Shown here: positions 8,695 to 18,183 of the stretch, in pieces | Layout: every line of letters begins with the position of its first letter | Numbering within the stretch: the first letter of the stretch is position 1 | Assembly: GCA_964398055.1 (NCBI GenBank) | Contig: CAYNLK010000035.1 | Span: 1 to 64,000, forward strand | DNA from: CAYNLK01 sp964398055 | GTDB taxonomy: Bacteria > Chloroflexota > Anaerolineae > 4572-78 > J111 | Reading direction: 5' to 3' | Length of the DNA stretch: 64,000 nt | Program-made: the position numbers and the translations under genes | The notes under the pieces: generated by a model | What the model was told of the DNA's origin: nothing | Database searches by the model: none | What the model saw: the letters and a program-made list of their open reading frames with translations, nothing else

Positions 8695-8725
8695 TGCTGA
8701 CTGTTCCGGGTGAGTAAAATTGAAC

Positions 8726-11700
8726 CTATTGGGCATCCCGAGCGCAGCGAAAGCCAATGTCAACATCACTAAAGGATGGTTCTCGATTGTAACGCCGCGT
8801 GGTGGTATAGAACGCGCCGTCGGGGTTGGCAAAGCTGCCGCCACGGAAGACCCGCAAATTGGCCCCACTGCTGTTAACCGGATTTTCGGCCGGTGAGTTG
8901 ACGTAGAAATTGGCGCTGTAAACATCTTCCACCCACTCATTGACGTTGCCGGCCATATTGAATACCCCAAAGGGACTGGCCCCGCCGACAAAGCTGTTGA
9001 CCGGCTCGGTGTCGGGCGAGCCGGCCGCCGACAGGCTGGCATTGAAGCTATTGCCCCAGGGCCAGGTCAGATTGTCCGGCCCTTTGGCCGCATATTCCCA
9101 CTCGGCCTCGGTTGGCAGACGTTTGCCGGCCCAACGGCAGTAAGCCCTGGCCTGATCCCAGGTCACATTGACCACCGGGTAATTGTTGAACTCCGGGGCG
9201 TCGCGATAGCCAAAGCGGGTGAAACCATCGGCTGAGTTGGTCTGGGTGCAGCCCCCTTCAGCCACACAGCGGCGGTAGTCGGCGTTGGACACCTCAAATT
9301 TGTCGATCAAATAGGCATCCAGCGAGACCTGATGGGGCGGCGATTCGTCAGCCTGGCCGTTGGCTGAACCCATCGTAAAGCTGCCAGCCGAAATCAGCAC
9401 CATCCCGGCAGGCGCCGACACTGCGGGGGAGGGTGGCGGCGCAGGCGTGTTGGTCGGAGCGGGGGTGTTGGTGGGAGTGGGTAGAATCTCCTCGGTTGGA
9501 GTCGGGCTTGGGGTGGGGGAGGGTTCGGGCGTAGGTTCCTGGGTTGGCAGCGTATCCGAAACAGCAGTGGCAGCCGGCTCGGTCGGTTCAGGCTCAAGCA
9601 TCGGGGTTTCGGGGGCCGCAACAGTGGGTTCGGGCGTTTCGGTCGGCGCCATAACAATGGCCTCAGCCTCCAGCTCACGGATGGTCAGGATATCGTAATG
9701 AATATGGGCCAGCGTTTCATCCAGGGTTTCCACGTAAAAACCGGTCTCACCGCTGGCGTAGTCAGCATCGCTAACCTGAGCGACCACATCACCATTCACA
9801 TGAAAAGCAAAGTTGGGACCGCTGGCGTCGACCCGCAGTGAGTCGGAGTCATCGGGCGAAAAACCGGTCGGCGCAAACCCTTTCAACGTCTGCACCGGAC
9901 CTTCGGCCAGCACCTCCTGGCCGGACGGGCTGCTCTTGAGCACCTGCCAGTCGCCGGCCCGATTAGAGATGACGAAGGCGTAATAGTCAGTCTCATTCGC
10001 CCGGCGCAGAACCAGCCCATAACGATAATTGCCGGTTTCGGTATCGGTCTTATCGACCCGAACCTCACTTTCAACGGTGATGTCGTCAAAGTTGGGCGGC
10101 CTGGTGATGGCCGTCTGGCTATCCGGCTGGCTCAACTCGACGTGGTAGAAATCAGGGGGGTGGTAGCCAAAGAAGCGGGCATTCTCGGCCAGCACCGGCC
10201 AGCCGCTGCCGGGATCGGCAAAGCTATCCTGATACAGCACTCCCTCAGCCAACTGAACAGGGGCGATGCCGCTCTCATCCACCTGGCTGGCGGCGCAGCG
10301 AATACCGGCAGTGGCATACATGGTCGGCGTTGTCGGGTCGCCCTGGAGACGGTAGGCCATATCCTTGATAAAACCGTTCGCGCCGCCGCGCAAAACTCGC
10401 CGGCCGCTGGCCACCGGGGCATAGGTCTCCCCAACCCACTCCCAAACATTGCCGGCCATATCGAACACGCCGCTGGGGGTTTGGTTGGTCGGCTTCGCGC
10501 CGACTTCATAAGTACCGCTGCGGGGCAACTCGACCGCCCGCGGGTCATCCCCCCACGGGTAAAGGCGACTATCGACCCCGCGCGCCGCCACCTCCCACTC
10601 AGCCTCGGTCGGCAAACGTTTATTGGCCCACTCACAAAAAGCTACAGCCTGGGCCCAGGTAACGCCCTTAACCGGATGGTTGGCTTGATCGGCCGGGATG
10701 TCGCCATTGGGCCAGTCTGGCGGGGGCGCGCCGCCGGAGGTGGTCAGGAAGTCGGCGTATTGACGATTGGTCACCTCATACCGGTCGATCCAAAACTCAG
10801 CCACATCGACCCGCTGAGCCGGAGCATGCTCGTTGTCAGCCGGGTCCAGGCCAACTGTATAATTGCCGCCATTGATCCGGACCATCCCGGTCGCCGGCGG
10901 TAGATTTTGGTCGCCCGTCATCGCCAGGGCAGCGGGTTCAGCCGGCTCATCGGCCGAGCCGGCCGACCCAGAGAACATAAAAATAGCGCCCACGGCCACC
11001 AGCAGGATCAGCCCAACGGCCACGGCGCCAAAAATCCACATGCTCCGCCCGCCGGAGGAGGCGGTCTCAGGAGCGGGGCTGGCCGGTTTAGCCGCGGCTG
11101 CAGCCGGGGCCGAGGTGAAGCTCCGTCGCGTTGCAGGCGAAACCAACTGGGTGCTATCCAGGTCGTCGGCGGCTGCGACCATCGTTTGGTCCTGAACGAT
11201 CACTCTTTTGAGGGCGGCGGCCAGCTCGGTCGCACTCTGGTAACGGTCGTCCGGTTTCTTCTGCAAGGCAGTCTTGATAATCGCCACCAAATCATCCGGC
11301 AGGTCGTTGCGAATTTGCCGGATATCGGGCACCGGCTCGGTAACGTGTTTCATCAACACGGCGACAGTGGTGTCGGCGTCAAACGGCGGCTGGCCGGCCA
11401 CCAACTCATACAGCATTACGCCTAGCGAGTAGATATCGGTGCGCTCGTCGGGCCGGTCGCCGCGGGCCTGCTCCGGCGACATATATTTGGCCGTGCCAAC
11501 AATCGCCCCGGTGGCGGTGTGCTGCGTCCCGCCCAACATTTTGGCCACCCCAAAATCCATCAAAATCGGCTGGCCGGAGGGAGTCAACATCACATTGGCC
11601 GGTTTGAGATCGCGGTGGATCATCCCCCGGCTATGAGCGTAAGCCACGGCCTCAGAGACGGTGGCCATGATCGAGATCGAGTCCGCTAACGGCAAGCGTT

Positions 11701-12046
11701 GTTTGGTCGCGTCAAGAGCAGCCAGCCGGCTCTGCAACGTTTCGCCGGGCACATACTCCAGGACCATGTAGTAAAGATCATCATCGTGGTTAAAATCATA
11801 GACCTGGATGATGTTGGGATGGCGCAGTTGGGCCACCGCGGCCGCTTCTTGCTCAAAACGCCGCACAAACTCCGGGTCGCTGGATAAGTGAGGGTGGATC
11901 AGTTTGATGGCCACCGTTCGCCGCAGGTTGGGATCGGTGGCCTGATAAACGGACGACATGCCCCCCTGGCCCAGCACGGCTTCGATTTTGTAGCGACCGC
12001 CAACCGTTTGTCCAATCCAATTCGTATTCGGTCGAGGCTTAACCAT
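8726..12046 (-). CDS. Membrane Ser/Thr protein kinase with two sulfatase-modifying-factor domains
   Basis: 1106 residues. The N-terminal cytoplasmic Ser/Thr kinase (about 18-285) has a glycine loop GQGGM at 26-30, catalytic Lys48, HRDLKPAN at 144-151 and DFG at 164-166, so it should be active. One membrane span follows at about 335-357. The extracellular part has a first FGE-sulfatase-like (SUMF1-fold) domain (about 385-600, KRLPTEAEWE and DMAGNVWEW motifs), a concanavalin-like beta-sandwich (about 620-790), a Pro/Thr-rich linker and a second FGE-sulfatase domain (about 880-1104, with RLPTEAEWEYAA and FNMAGNVNEWVED). The layout suggests a sensor reading an extracellular ligand. The SUMF1-fold domains are more likely ligand-binding modules than formylglycine-generating enzymes. 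Confidence 0.92.
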   Translation of the reverse strand: MVKPRPNTNWIGQTVGGRYKIEAVLGQGGMSSVYQATDPNLRRTVAIKLIHPHLSSDPEFVRRFEQEAAAVAQLRHPNIIQVYDFNHDDDLYYMVLEYVPGETLQSRLAALDATKQRLPLADSISIMATVSEAVAYAHSRGMIHRDLKPANVMLTPSGQPILMDFGVAKMLGGTQHTATGAIVGTAKYMSPEQARGDRPDERTDIYSLGVMLYELVAGQPPFDADTTVAVLMKHVTEPVPDIRQIRNDLPDDLVAIIKTALQKKPDDRYQSATELAAALKRVIVQDQTMVAAADDLDSTQLVSPATRRSFTSAPAAAAAKPASPAPETASSGGRSMWIFGAVAVGLILLVAVGAIFMFSGSAGSADEPAEPAALAMTGDQNLPPATGMVRINGGNYTVGLDPADNEHAPAQRVDVAEFWIDRYEVTNRQYADFLTTSGGAPPPDWPNGDIPADQANHPVKGVTWAQAVAFCEWANKRLPTEAEWEVAARGVDSRLYPWGDDPRAVELPRSGTYEVGAKPTNQTPSGVFDMAGNVWEWVGETYAPVASGRRVLRGGANGFIKDMAYRLQGDPTTPTMYATAGIRCAASQVDESGIAPVQLAEGVLYQDSFADPGSGWPVLAENARFFGYHPPDFYHVELSQPDSQTAITRPPNFDDITVESEVRVDKTDTETGNYRYGLVLRRANETDYYAFVISNRAGDWQVLKSSPSGQEVLAEGPVQTLKGFAPTGFSPDDSDSLRVDASGPNFAFHVNGDVVAQVSDADYASGETGFYVETLDETLAHIHYDILTIRELEAEAIVMAPTETPEPTVAAPETPMLEPEPTEPAATAVSDTLPTQEPTPEPSPTPSPTPTEEILPTPTNTPAPTNTPAPPPSPAVSAPAGMVLISAGSFTMGSANGQADESPPHQVSLDAYLIDKFEVSNADYRRCVAEGGCTQTNSADGFTRFGYRDAPEFNNYPVVNVTWDQARAYCRWAGKRLPTEAEWEYAAKGPDNLTWPWGNSFNASLSAAGSPDTEPVNSFVGGASPFGVFNMAGNVNEWVEDVYSANFYVNSPAENPVNSSGANLRVFRGGSFANPDGAFYTTTRRYNREPSFSDVDIGFRCARDAQ

Positions 12047-12265
12047 TAGGCGTCTCCCTGATAAGCAATTTTTGGCCGAATCAGTTAAATCATTGTTGGG
12101 GAAATGCAGCCGGCCCTGGCCGCATGATCAATAACAACGATAACGAGTTTAGGTTGGGTAAATCTTGACTTCGCACAGCATCGGCAAAGTGGAAAAACTA
12201 TTCTAATGAAAGTATAGAGGGAAAAGTATGGCCCGTCAAGTGTTATAAAAGTCCTAATCTTAAGG

Positions 12266-13498
12266 TCAGCTAAATTGCTTCAATTTGCGCTGGAGCCGGC
12301 CCAACCGATGTTCCAGCTCGGCGCGCCAGCGGCGACGTCCGGCCGGGGGATAGGCCGGCGCCCGGACAATAGCCAGGGCTGTTTCAGTCCAATAGAGAGC
12401 CTGGCGGTAGTCGCCGGCCCGGTGCTCGTAAAACTTGGCCAACTCAACGTGGGCGTAAATCTGGCGAGCCGCGGCCGCTTGCTGCCATAACGCCAGCGCG
12501 GCCGGCCAATCTTCCTGCCGTTTGAGCAGCAAGGCCAGCCGCTCCAGAGTCTCCCAGTAGTAATCCTCCGGCAGCTCCTGGGCCAGCCCATGGCGATACA
12601 GGTGGACCGCCCGGTCGAGCTGGCCCAAGGCCTCAAAGAATTTGGCCAAAGCCACCAGATCGACCCCGTGTTCGACTCCTCCATTCAGCGGATCGGCCAG
12701 CAGACCGGTGATGTGGTTGAGCAGCGCGGCCATCGCCAGAACATCCATGGCATTGTGATAAAAGACGCCCTTCAGCGGGCGAGCGTCGCCGCTGCGGAGG
12801 TAGTTAAAATAAACGGTGGGGATGAGCCAGCCGGGGATGTCCTCCTCAGTCCGGCCGGCCTGCAGGATCTGCAGCTCCAGTTGCCCCAGCGCCCGGCTGG
12901 GCAGTCGATCCCGCCACAGCCGCCGGGCCAGGGGCAGCAGGTCAAGGTGGGCCAGGGCGAGCAACGGTGAAGGCTGGCCGTTGGTGATGTAACGGCTGTT
13001 CAGCAACGGCGCGTCGAAGGCTTTACCGTTGAAGGTTACCAGCGCCTGGCAGGGCGCTAAAAAATCGGCCAGCGCGGCCAGTTGGGCCGGCTCCTCGACC
13101 GGATCGGCCATAAAGAACTGGGCCAGGCGGAACTGCTCGCCTTCAAAACGACCCACGCCGATCAAGAAAGCATAGGTGCCGCTGCCGCCGGCCAGGCCGG
13201 TGGTTTCGGTATCCAGAAAAGCCAAACTGGCCGGGGCAGCGCCGACCAGCCGAAGGTCATTGGCCCACCGAGCGATGGTTTGCAGCGAGGTACTGAGGTG
13301 CAAACCAATGCGCCCGTGGCGATAGTCGGGCGAGTATGATTTTTCGGCCACAAATATCTGGCCGTGGGCAGTTGGCTGAAAACGGCCGGAGACGATTTGC
13401 TCCACGGCGTAAGCCTGTCGCCGCGGCTGTGGCGGCGGCAGGTCCCGCGCCCCCACCTTTACACCGAGTGATTTGAGCTTGTCTGATAATGAAGGCAT
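12266..13498 (-). CDS. RNase H-like exonuclease with TPR tail (MrfB/YprB-like)
   Basis: 410 residues. The N-terminal DEDD exonuclease fold has DTETTG (96-101), NGKAFD (157-162) and the late Asp of YHNAMD (Asp252). The C-terminal part (about 290-405) is TPR-like, with alternating helices around AVHLYRHGL and ALYWTETALA. In Bacillus subtilis YprB (MrfB) acts with the helicase YprA (MrfA) in mitomycin C repair. Here the MrfA homologue is transcribed just upstream on the same strand with one small gene between, which supports the same pairing. Confidence 0.85.
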   Translation of the reverse strand: MPSLSDKLKSLGVKVGARDLPPPQPRRQAYAVEQIVSGRFQPTAHGQIFVAEKSYSPDYRHGRIGLHLSTSLQTIARWANDLRLVGAAPASLAFLDTETTGLAGGSGTYAFLIGVGRFEGEQFRLAQFFMADPVEEPAQLAALADFLAPCQALVTFNGKAFDAPLLNSRYITNGQPSPLLALAHLDLLPLARRLWRDRLPSRALGQLELQILQAGRTEEDIPGWLIPTVYFNYLRSGDARPLKGVFYHNAMDVLAMAALLNHITGLLADPLNGGVEHGVDLVALAKFFEALGQLDRAVHLYRHGLAQELPEDYYWETLERLALLLKRQEDWPAALALWQQAAAARQIYAHVELAKFYEHRAGDYRQALYWTETALAIVRAPAYPPAGRRRWRAELEHRLGRLQRKLKQFS

Positions 13499-13510
13499 CT
13501 TTTATCTCGT

Positions 13511-13550
13511 AAAGCGGGAAGCGAGGAGCGTAGAGCGTAAAGCGTAAAGC
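13511..13550. repeat. Left 7-bp tandem repeat tract beside the four-helix-bundle gene
   Basis: About five units of a 7-bp repeat (variants of GAGCGTA / AAAGCGT) lie between the small gene and mrfB. They are in inverted orientation to the tract at 14051-14115. Confidence 0.65.
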
Positions 13551-13569
13551 CAAAAAACGCTACAACGCC

Positions 13570-14007
13570 CTACGCCCTACGCTTTCCATCAGGTGAATTC
13601 AATCCCCAACTTTCCGGGGTCGTCATCATCTTCGACAACATACGGCAAATATGATCGTAATTATCGCGCAACTTGGCGTAGTCAGTATTCTGCAAGTAAC
13701 CACACTTCAAAGCAAAATCAAGCCAGACCTCGGTTTCAGCCGCTTCCGTATCCGCGTCGCTCAATTTGCTAACAAAATGGGCCGGATAGCGGCGTTTGCG
13801 CCACCCTTCGGCAATATTTCCACAGACTGACCGTGAGGATCGTCGAATCTGGTCAGTCAATGAGTATTTCTCTTCAGACGGCCACTGTTTGGAAAGCTCA
13901 AAAATCGCCATAGCCGCTTCAAAAGCCAACTGATAAACCCTGAGTTCTGTATAGTTTTTAACCGCTTCTCTCACAGTGAAGGAGTTACTCAAGTCACTTT
14001 TTACCAT
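13570..14007 (-). CDS. Four-helix-bundle protein (S23/IVP family)
   Basis: 145 residues. The motifs YTELRVYQLAFEAAMAIF, LTDQIRRSSRSVCGNIAEGW and YDHICRMLSKMM mark the family once called 23S rRNA intervening-sequence protein. These are small helical-bundle proteins, often found near inserted or repetitive DNA, with no agreed cellular role. A GAGGT site precedes the ATG. The gene sits between mrfA and mrfB and is framed by inverted 7-bp repeats, so it looks inserted rather than part of the repair operon. Confidence 0.85.
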   Translation of the reverse strand: MVKSDLSNSFTVREAVKNYTELRVYQLAFEAAMAIFELSKQWPSEEKYSLTDQIRRSSRSVCGNIAEGWRKRRYPAHFVSKLSDADTEAAETEVWLDFALKCGYLQNTDYAKLRDNYDHICRMLSKMMTTPESWGLNSPDGKRRA

Positions 14008-14050
14008 CTATACCTCATCTAAATTTGATAAATAATGCCATCCGTTTTCT

Positions 14051-14115
14051 CCACGCTCTACGCTCCTCGCTCCTCGCTTCACGCTCCTCGCTCCACACTC
14101 TACGCTCCTCGCTCC
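14051..14115. repeat. Right 7-bp tandem repeat tract (about nine units) overlapping the mrfA 3' end
   Basis: Nine near-perfect units of CGCTCCW or CGCTCTA run from 14053. The last units encode the C-terminal residues VERGA and the TAG stop of the helicase gene (stop at 14100-14102). The insertion therefore appears to have replaced the original end of that gene. Confidence 0.7.
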
Positions 14116-16697
14116 ACTTTCTCCGCCAACAGCTCCAATATCGCCAATGTTTGCCGCTTACCGCCAACCCCATCCTCACCGGCCGGGCCGACGCACGAAG
14201 GACAACCCTCGACGCAGCCGCAGGCGGTCACCAACTGGTAAGCCTGGTTGACCAACTGTTCGTGCAACTCAAACAAACGCTCGCTCAGGCCAATGCCGCC
14301 AGGCACCAGCTCATAAATGATGACCGCGGGTCGATCCGCGGCCCAGGCCAACCGGGGTTCGGTATGCACCGCCACATCGTTGGCGTCGCACATCAAAAAT
14401 AACGGGGCCAGGTGACCCACGGCAGCAGCCAGGCCGGCCAGGCCGCTGCGCATACGCACGGCCACCTCGGCCTGGCGATGGCAGTTCCGGCACAGGGTGA
14501 CCAGATTGGTCAACTGGTTGGCCTGCTGATACGAGTTAAACCGGCGAAAGGGGATTTTGTGATGGACGTCGTGCGCCCGGCCTTGCTCGGCTGCGCCACA
14601 GATCTGGCAGCGATAACCATCGCGGGCGCGGGCCTGATCGCGCTGGCTGGGCCAGTTGGGGCCGTAGTCATTGGGATCGTTGCTCCACAACCCTTCCGCC
14701 CGCAACCGCTCGACGGTGGCTGGGGCCAGAGCCAGCCAGTAACCGGTCGTTTGCAGCTCGGTCGGCGGCAAGGCCACTTCGCCTTCACCCAGGCGTTCCT
14801 GGGTAAACCATTTGATCCGCCGAAAACCGGTCACATGGGTTGTGACGCAGAGGTCGCCATAAGCCTTTGTTCCCCCGCGAACCTCAGCTTCGGCTCGTAG
14901 CTCGCTGAGGGCCACGCTGATCTCTCGCTGCGGCTCGGTGAAATAGTCCACTTTGAGCGGGCGCAGTTGGGCGACATTTTGGGCCAGGTCCAGGGTTTCA
15001 ACCAGGTAAGACTCGCCCTCGTGCAGGTAAATGGCCTGCGGATGGACCAGCCAGGGCGCGCTGGCCAGGTCCACTTCACCAATAGTTTGCCACTCGTCGG
15101 CCACGGCTGCCTGGAGCAGCACCCGCTCCGGCGAGGCGCGGCGCAATGAAACCTGCTCGGCCGGATAGTGGTCGGCCATCCAGAAATATTTGTCACCGGA
15201 GCGATGCAGGTCGCCAGCCTGGTGCAGCAACTCGAGCAGCTCGGCCACCAGCCCGGTCTCCACCCGGCCAAAGCCCTCGCCCGGCTCAAAGGGCAGCTCA
15301 AAGGCGGCGCAGCGCAGATGTTGCCACAGAATGAGCAAATTATCGGGGTTGAGCAGGGCCTGCTCAACCGAACGTTCAAAAAAATAAGCCGGGTGATGGG
15401 CCAGAAATTGGTCCAGCGGGCTGGCCGAGGCAACCAGCACGGCCAGCGAGTCGGCCGTTTGCCGCCCGGCCCGGCCGGCCTGCTGCCAGGTTGCGGCAAT
15501 GCTACCCGGATAGCCGGCCATCACGGCCACGGCCATCTGGCCGATGTCGACGCCCAGTTCCAGGGCGCTGGTTGCCACCACGGCCCGAACGCGGCCGGCG
15601 CGCAAACCGGCCTCGATCTCCCGGCGCTGCCGGGGCAGATAACCGCTGCGATAGCCCCGGACGCCCGGTCCCTCAGCCGGCTCACTTGTGGGGACCGTAC
15701 TGTGCAGATAATTCAACAGGATTTCGACGGTGCGCCGGGCACGGGCAAAGATGATCGTCTGGAGGTCGTGCTCGATCAAAGCCTGGGCCAACCGGACGCT
15801 CTCAGATAGGGCGCTACGCCGCAAGCCAAGCTCGTGATTGACCAGCGGCGGATTGTAGATGAGAAAATGTTTGGCCCCGCGCCCCGCGCCATCATGATCA
15901 ACCAGCACAACGGCTTGCTCGCTGAGCTGCCCGGCCAGTTCGGTGGGATTGGCAATCGTGGCCGAGGTAAAAATAAACTGCGGGCGGGCGCCGTAGAAGC
16001 GGGCAATCCGCTGGCAGCGGCGCAGCACGTTGGCCACATGAGCGCCAAAGACGCCGCGGTAGGCGTGCATCTCGTCGATCACGATGAATTGGAGGTGATG
16101 GAAGAAGTCGGCCCAGCGAGGGTGGTGAGGCAAGATGCCGGCGTGGAGCATGTCGGGGTTGGTGATGAGCAGGCGGACGTGCTGGCGAATGGCCGGGCGG
16201 AGAGACGAGGGCGTGTCGCCGTCGTAGGTAGAGATGGTGAATGGTGAACCCGCAGGGCAAGTGTGGTGATTGGTCGCAAAGCGTGGTGAATTATTAGCTG
16301 GGCCAGTACTGTCTAAAACGGATGCAATTAGTTGGCGGAGCGAGGCGGCCTGGTCTTGGGCCAGGGCTTTGGTGGGGAAGAGGTAAAGAGCGCGATTATC
16401 AGGCTGGCGGAGGAGACGATCGAGAATGGGCAGGTTATAGCAGAGGCTTTTGCCGCTGGCCGTGCCGGTCACGATCACCGGTTGGCGGCCGGCCCGAATA
16501 TGCTCCCAGGCCGCCGCCTGGTGGGTATAGAGGTCGGTAATACCGCGGGCGCGCAACGCCTCGATTAAGGCGGGGTGCAGGTCTGGCGGCCAGGGCGCGG
16601 TTTGGGCCGGCCGCGGCGGCAGCGTCCGCCAGGCGGCGATGTTGTCGGCAATATTGGAGTGGCTACGCCAATGTTCCAGTAGATCAGCCAGGGACAT
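14100..16697 (-). CDS. DEAD/DEAH helicase with DUF1998 zinc module and inserted HNH domain (MrfA/YprA-like)
   Basis: 865 residues from the ATG at 16697, which has GAGG 5 nt upstream; an ATG at 16715 is possible. Superfamily 2 motifs: GTASGKS (78-84), DEMH (about 208), SATIANP, ALELGVDIGQ and GRAGRQ. The C-terminal zinc module has CGCVEGCPSC, as in MrfA. Between helicase core and zinc module, around residues 685-740, lies an HNH-nuclease-like insert with CQICG, DVHHKIPF, NLVTLCRNCHRQ. MrfA homologues are 3'-5' helicases for mitomycin lesion repair. An HNH insert would add DNA binding or nicking, and I do not know it from studied MrfA proteins. Confidence 0.88.
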   Translation of the reverse strand: MSLADLLEHWRSHSNIADNIAAWRTLPPRPAQTAPWPPDLHPALIEALRARGITDLYTHQAAAWEHIRAGRQPVIVTGTASGKSLCYNLPILDRLLRQPDNRALYLFPTKALAQDQAASLRQLIASVLDSTGPANNSPRFATNHHTCPAGSPFTISTYDGDTPSSLRPAIRQHVRLLITNPDMLHAGILPHHPRWADFFHHLQFIVIDEMHAYRGVFGAHVANVLRRCQRIARFYGARPQFIFTSATIANPTELAGQLSEQAVVLVDHDGAGRGAKHFLIYNPPLVNHELGLRRSALSESVRLAQALIEHDLQTIIFARARRTVEILLNYLHSTVPTSEPAEGPGVRGYRSGYLPRQRREIEAGLRAGRVRAVVATSALELGVDIGQMAVAVMAGYPGSIAATWQQAGRAGRQTADSLAVLVASASPLDQFLAHHPAYFFERSVEQALLNPDNLLILWQHLRCAAFELPFEPGEGFGRVETGLVAELLELLHQAGDLHRSGDKYFWMADHYPAEQVSLRRASPERVLLQAAVADEWQTIGEVDLASAPWLVHPQAIYLHEGESYLVETLDLAQNVAQLRPLKVDYFTEPQREISVALSELRAEAEVRGGTKAYGDLCVTTHVTGFRRIKWFTQERLGEGEVALPPTELQTTGYWLALAPATVERLRAEGLWSNDPNDYGPNWPSQRDQARARDGYRCQICGAAEQGRAHDVHHKIPFRRFNSYQQANQLTNLVTLCRNCHRQAEVAVRMRSGLAGLAAAVGHLAPLFLMCDANDVAVHTEPRLAWAADRPAVIIYELVPGGIGLSERLFELHEQLVNQAYQLVTACGCVEGCPSCVGPAGEDGVGGKRQTLAILELLAEKVERGA

Positions 16698-16803
16698 CAC
16701 AACCTCATAGAACATACTTTCTAAGGCAGATTATAACCGGGGCTGAAGGGGGGAGCAAATGGTGAACCCACGCTTAACTTCGACCTCTGAACCAGAGCGA
16801 AGA

Positions 16804-16832
16804 TTGTTGCCAAACCAAAGGCAAGTTATAAT
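16804..16832 (+). promoter_or_regulatory. Sigma70-type promoter for the MFS gene
   Basis: TTGTTG (16804-16809), 17-bp spacer, TATAAT (16827-16832), about 30 bp before the ATG at 16862. Confidence 0.45.
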
Positions 16833-16861
16833 GTCTCAACCCACCATTGGCGAGGCAGGCG

Positions 16862-18064
16862 ATGTCACTCTTTAGCCATAGAATATTTCTGGCCGTCTCA
16901 CTGGCCCACCTGACGGTTGATATTTTTGGCAACATGGGGCCGGTGTTGGTCACCTTCTTTAGCCAGCCAATGGGCCTGAGCGCGACCCGGATTGGCCTGG
17001 CCATTGGTGCCTACCAGTTCATAGCCTCGTTAACCCAGCCTTTTTTTGGCTGGCTATCGGACAGGATCGGCAGCCGCTGGCTGGGCACGGTGAGCGTGCC
17101 CTGGACGGTAGGCTGTATGGCCCTGGCCGTATTTGTGGCCCAAACCAGCAACAATTTTGGGCTGTTTATGATCCCATTCAGTCTGGCGGCGGTCGGCTCC
17201 GGCGCCTTCCATCCCCAGGGGACCGTGCACGCCGGCATGGCCGTGATCAGCCGGGCCGCTACGGCCACGGCCATCTTCTTTTTGTTTGGACAGGCCGGCC
17301 TGGCCAGCGGCCCGATGCTGGCCGGCCTGATTTTGGACACGCTGGGACCGGCCGGGATTTATGGCGCGGCGATATTGAGTATCCCCATCCTGCTATTTAT
17401 TGCCGCCAGTATGCGCCAGGTCGCCAGACCTAGCGATGGCGTTCATACCGGTCTGACCGTCGCCCGCCTGAGCCGGACAGCGAACATCCGCTGGGGGGCC
17501 ATTGGGCTGCTGGCGCTGCTGGTTGGCCTGCGCTCCTGGGCTTTTTTGGGAACGGCCTCTTTTTTGCCTAAAATTTTTCAGAATATGGGCTGGGCCGCGT
17601 TCAGCTACGGCTCGATTACCGGCATTTATTGGCTGACCTCAGGCATTTCCGGCGTGCTGGCCGGCAACCTAGCCGACCGTTGGGGACGTCGCCAAGTTGT
17701 CTTTACCACCTTGTGCCTGGGCTCGATCCCGCTTTACTTCCTGCCGCTCAGCGGCGGCTGGTTGGCCTTTCCCCTGACCATCATCAGCGGGGGCTTGTTA
17801 GGCGCCTCCCACAGCATCATTGTGGTCATTGCCCAAAACCTCTTGCCGGGACGTAAAGCTTTTGCCTCAGGCGTGACCCTGGGCTATATGTTTGGCGTGG
17901 GCGCGGTGGCGGTGTGGGGGATTGGGGCGTTGGCCGATGGGTGGGGGCTGACCCCAGTGATCCAGGCCGGGGCAGTCATTGGAATTATGGCCGCGCTGCT
18001 GGCCGTCGTATTGCCGGCCACCCGCGCCGCCGTTGAAGAGCAGCCGGAAGGCGCGGCGGTTTGA
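16862..18064 (+). CDS. MFS transporter, fosmidomycin-resistance-like
   Basis: 400 residues from the ATG at 16862, chosen over a TTG at 16847 because GAGG lies 8 nt before the ATG. It has twelve probable membrane segments. The N-terminal HLTVDIFGNMGPVL and the loop FGWLSDRIGSRWLG resemble Fsr/YfnC-type exporters, and the second half repeats the loop as GNLADRWGRRQV. Substrate unknown; drug efflux is the usual annotation but is not shown here. Confidence 0.85.
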   Translation: MSLFSHRIFLAVSLAHLTVDIFGNMGPVLVTFFSQPMGLSATRIGLAIGAYQFIASLTQPFFGWLSDRIGSRWLGTVSVPWTVGCMALAVFVAQTSNNFGLFMIPFSLAAVGSGAFHPQGTVHAGMAVISRAATATAIFFLFGQAGLASGPMLAGLILDTLGPAGIYGAAILSIPILLFIAASMRQVARPSDGVHTGLTVARLSRTANIRWGAIGLLALLVGLRSWAFLGTASFLPKIFQNMGWAAFSYGSITGIYWLTSGISGVLAGNLADRWGRRQVVFTTLCLGSIPLYFLPLSGGWLAFPLTIISGGLLGASHSIIVVIAQNLLPGRKAFASGVTLGYMFGVGAVAVWGIGALADGWGLTPVIQAGAVIGIMAALLAVVLPATRAAVEEQPEGAAV

Positions 18065-18183
18065 TCCCCCAAATTTCCCGTTTTGCCGCTGTTGATTTTA
18101 TGCTACAATGCAGACAGGGGGTAAACTTGCCATAAGTTGCCCGATCAAGCGTTAGTGTGGGGAGTTACACAAGGACAAGCCTC

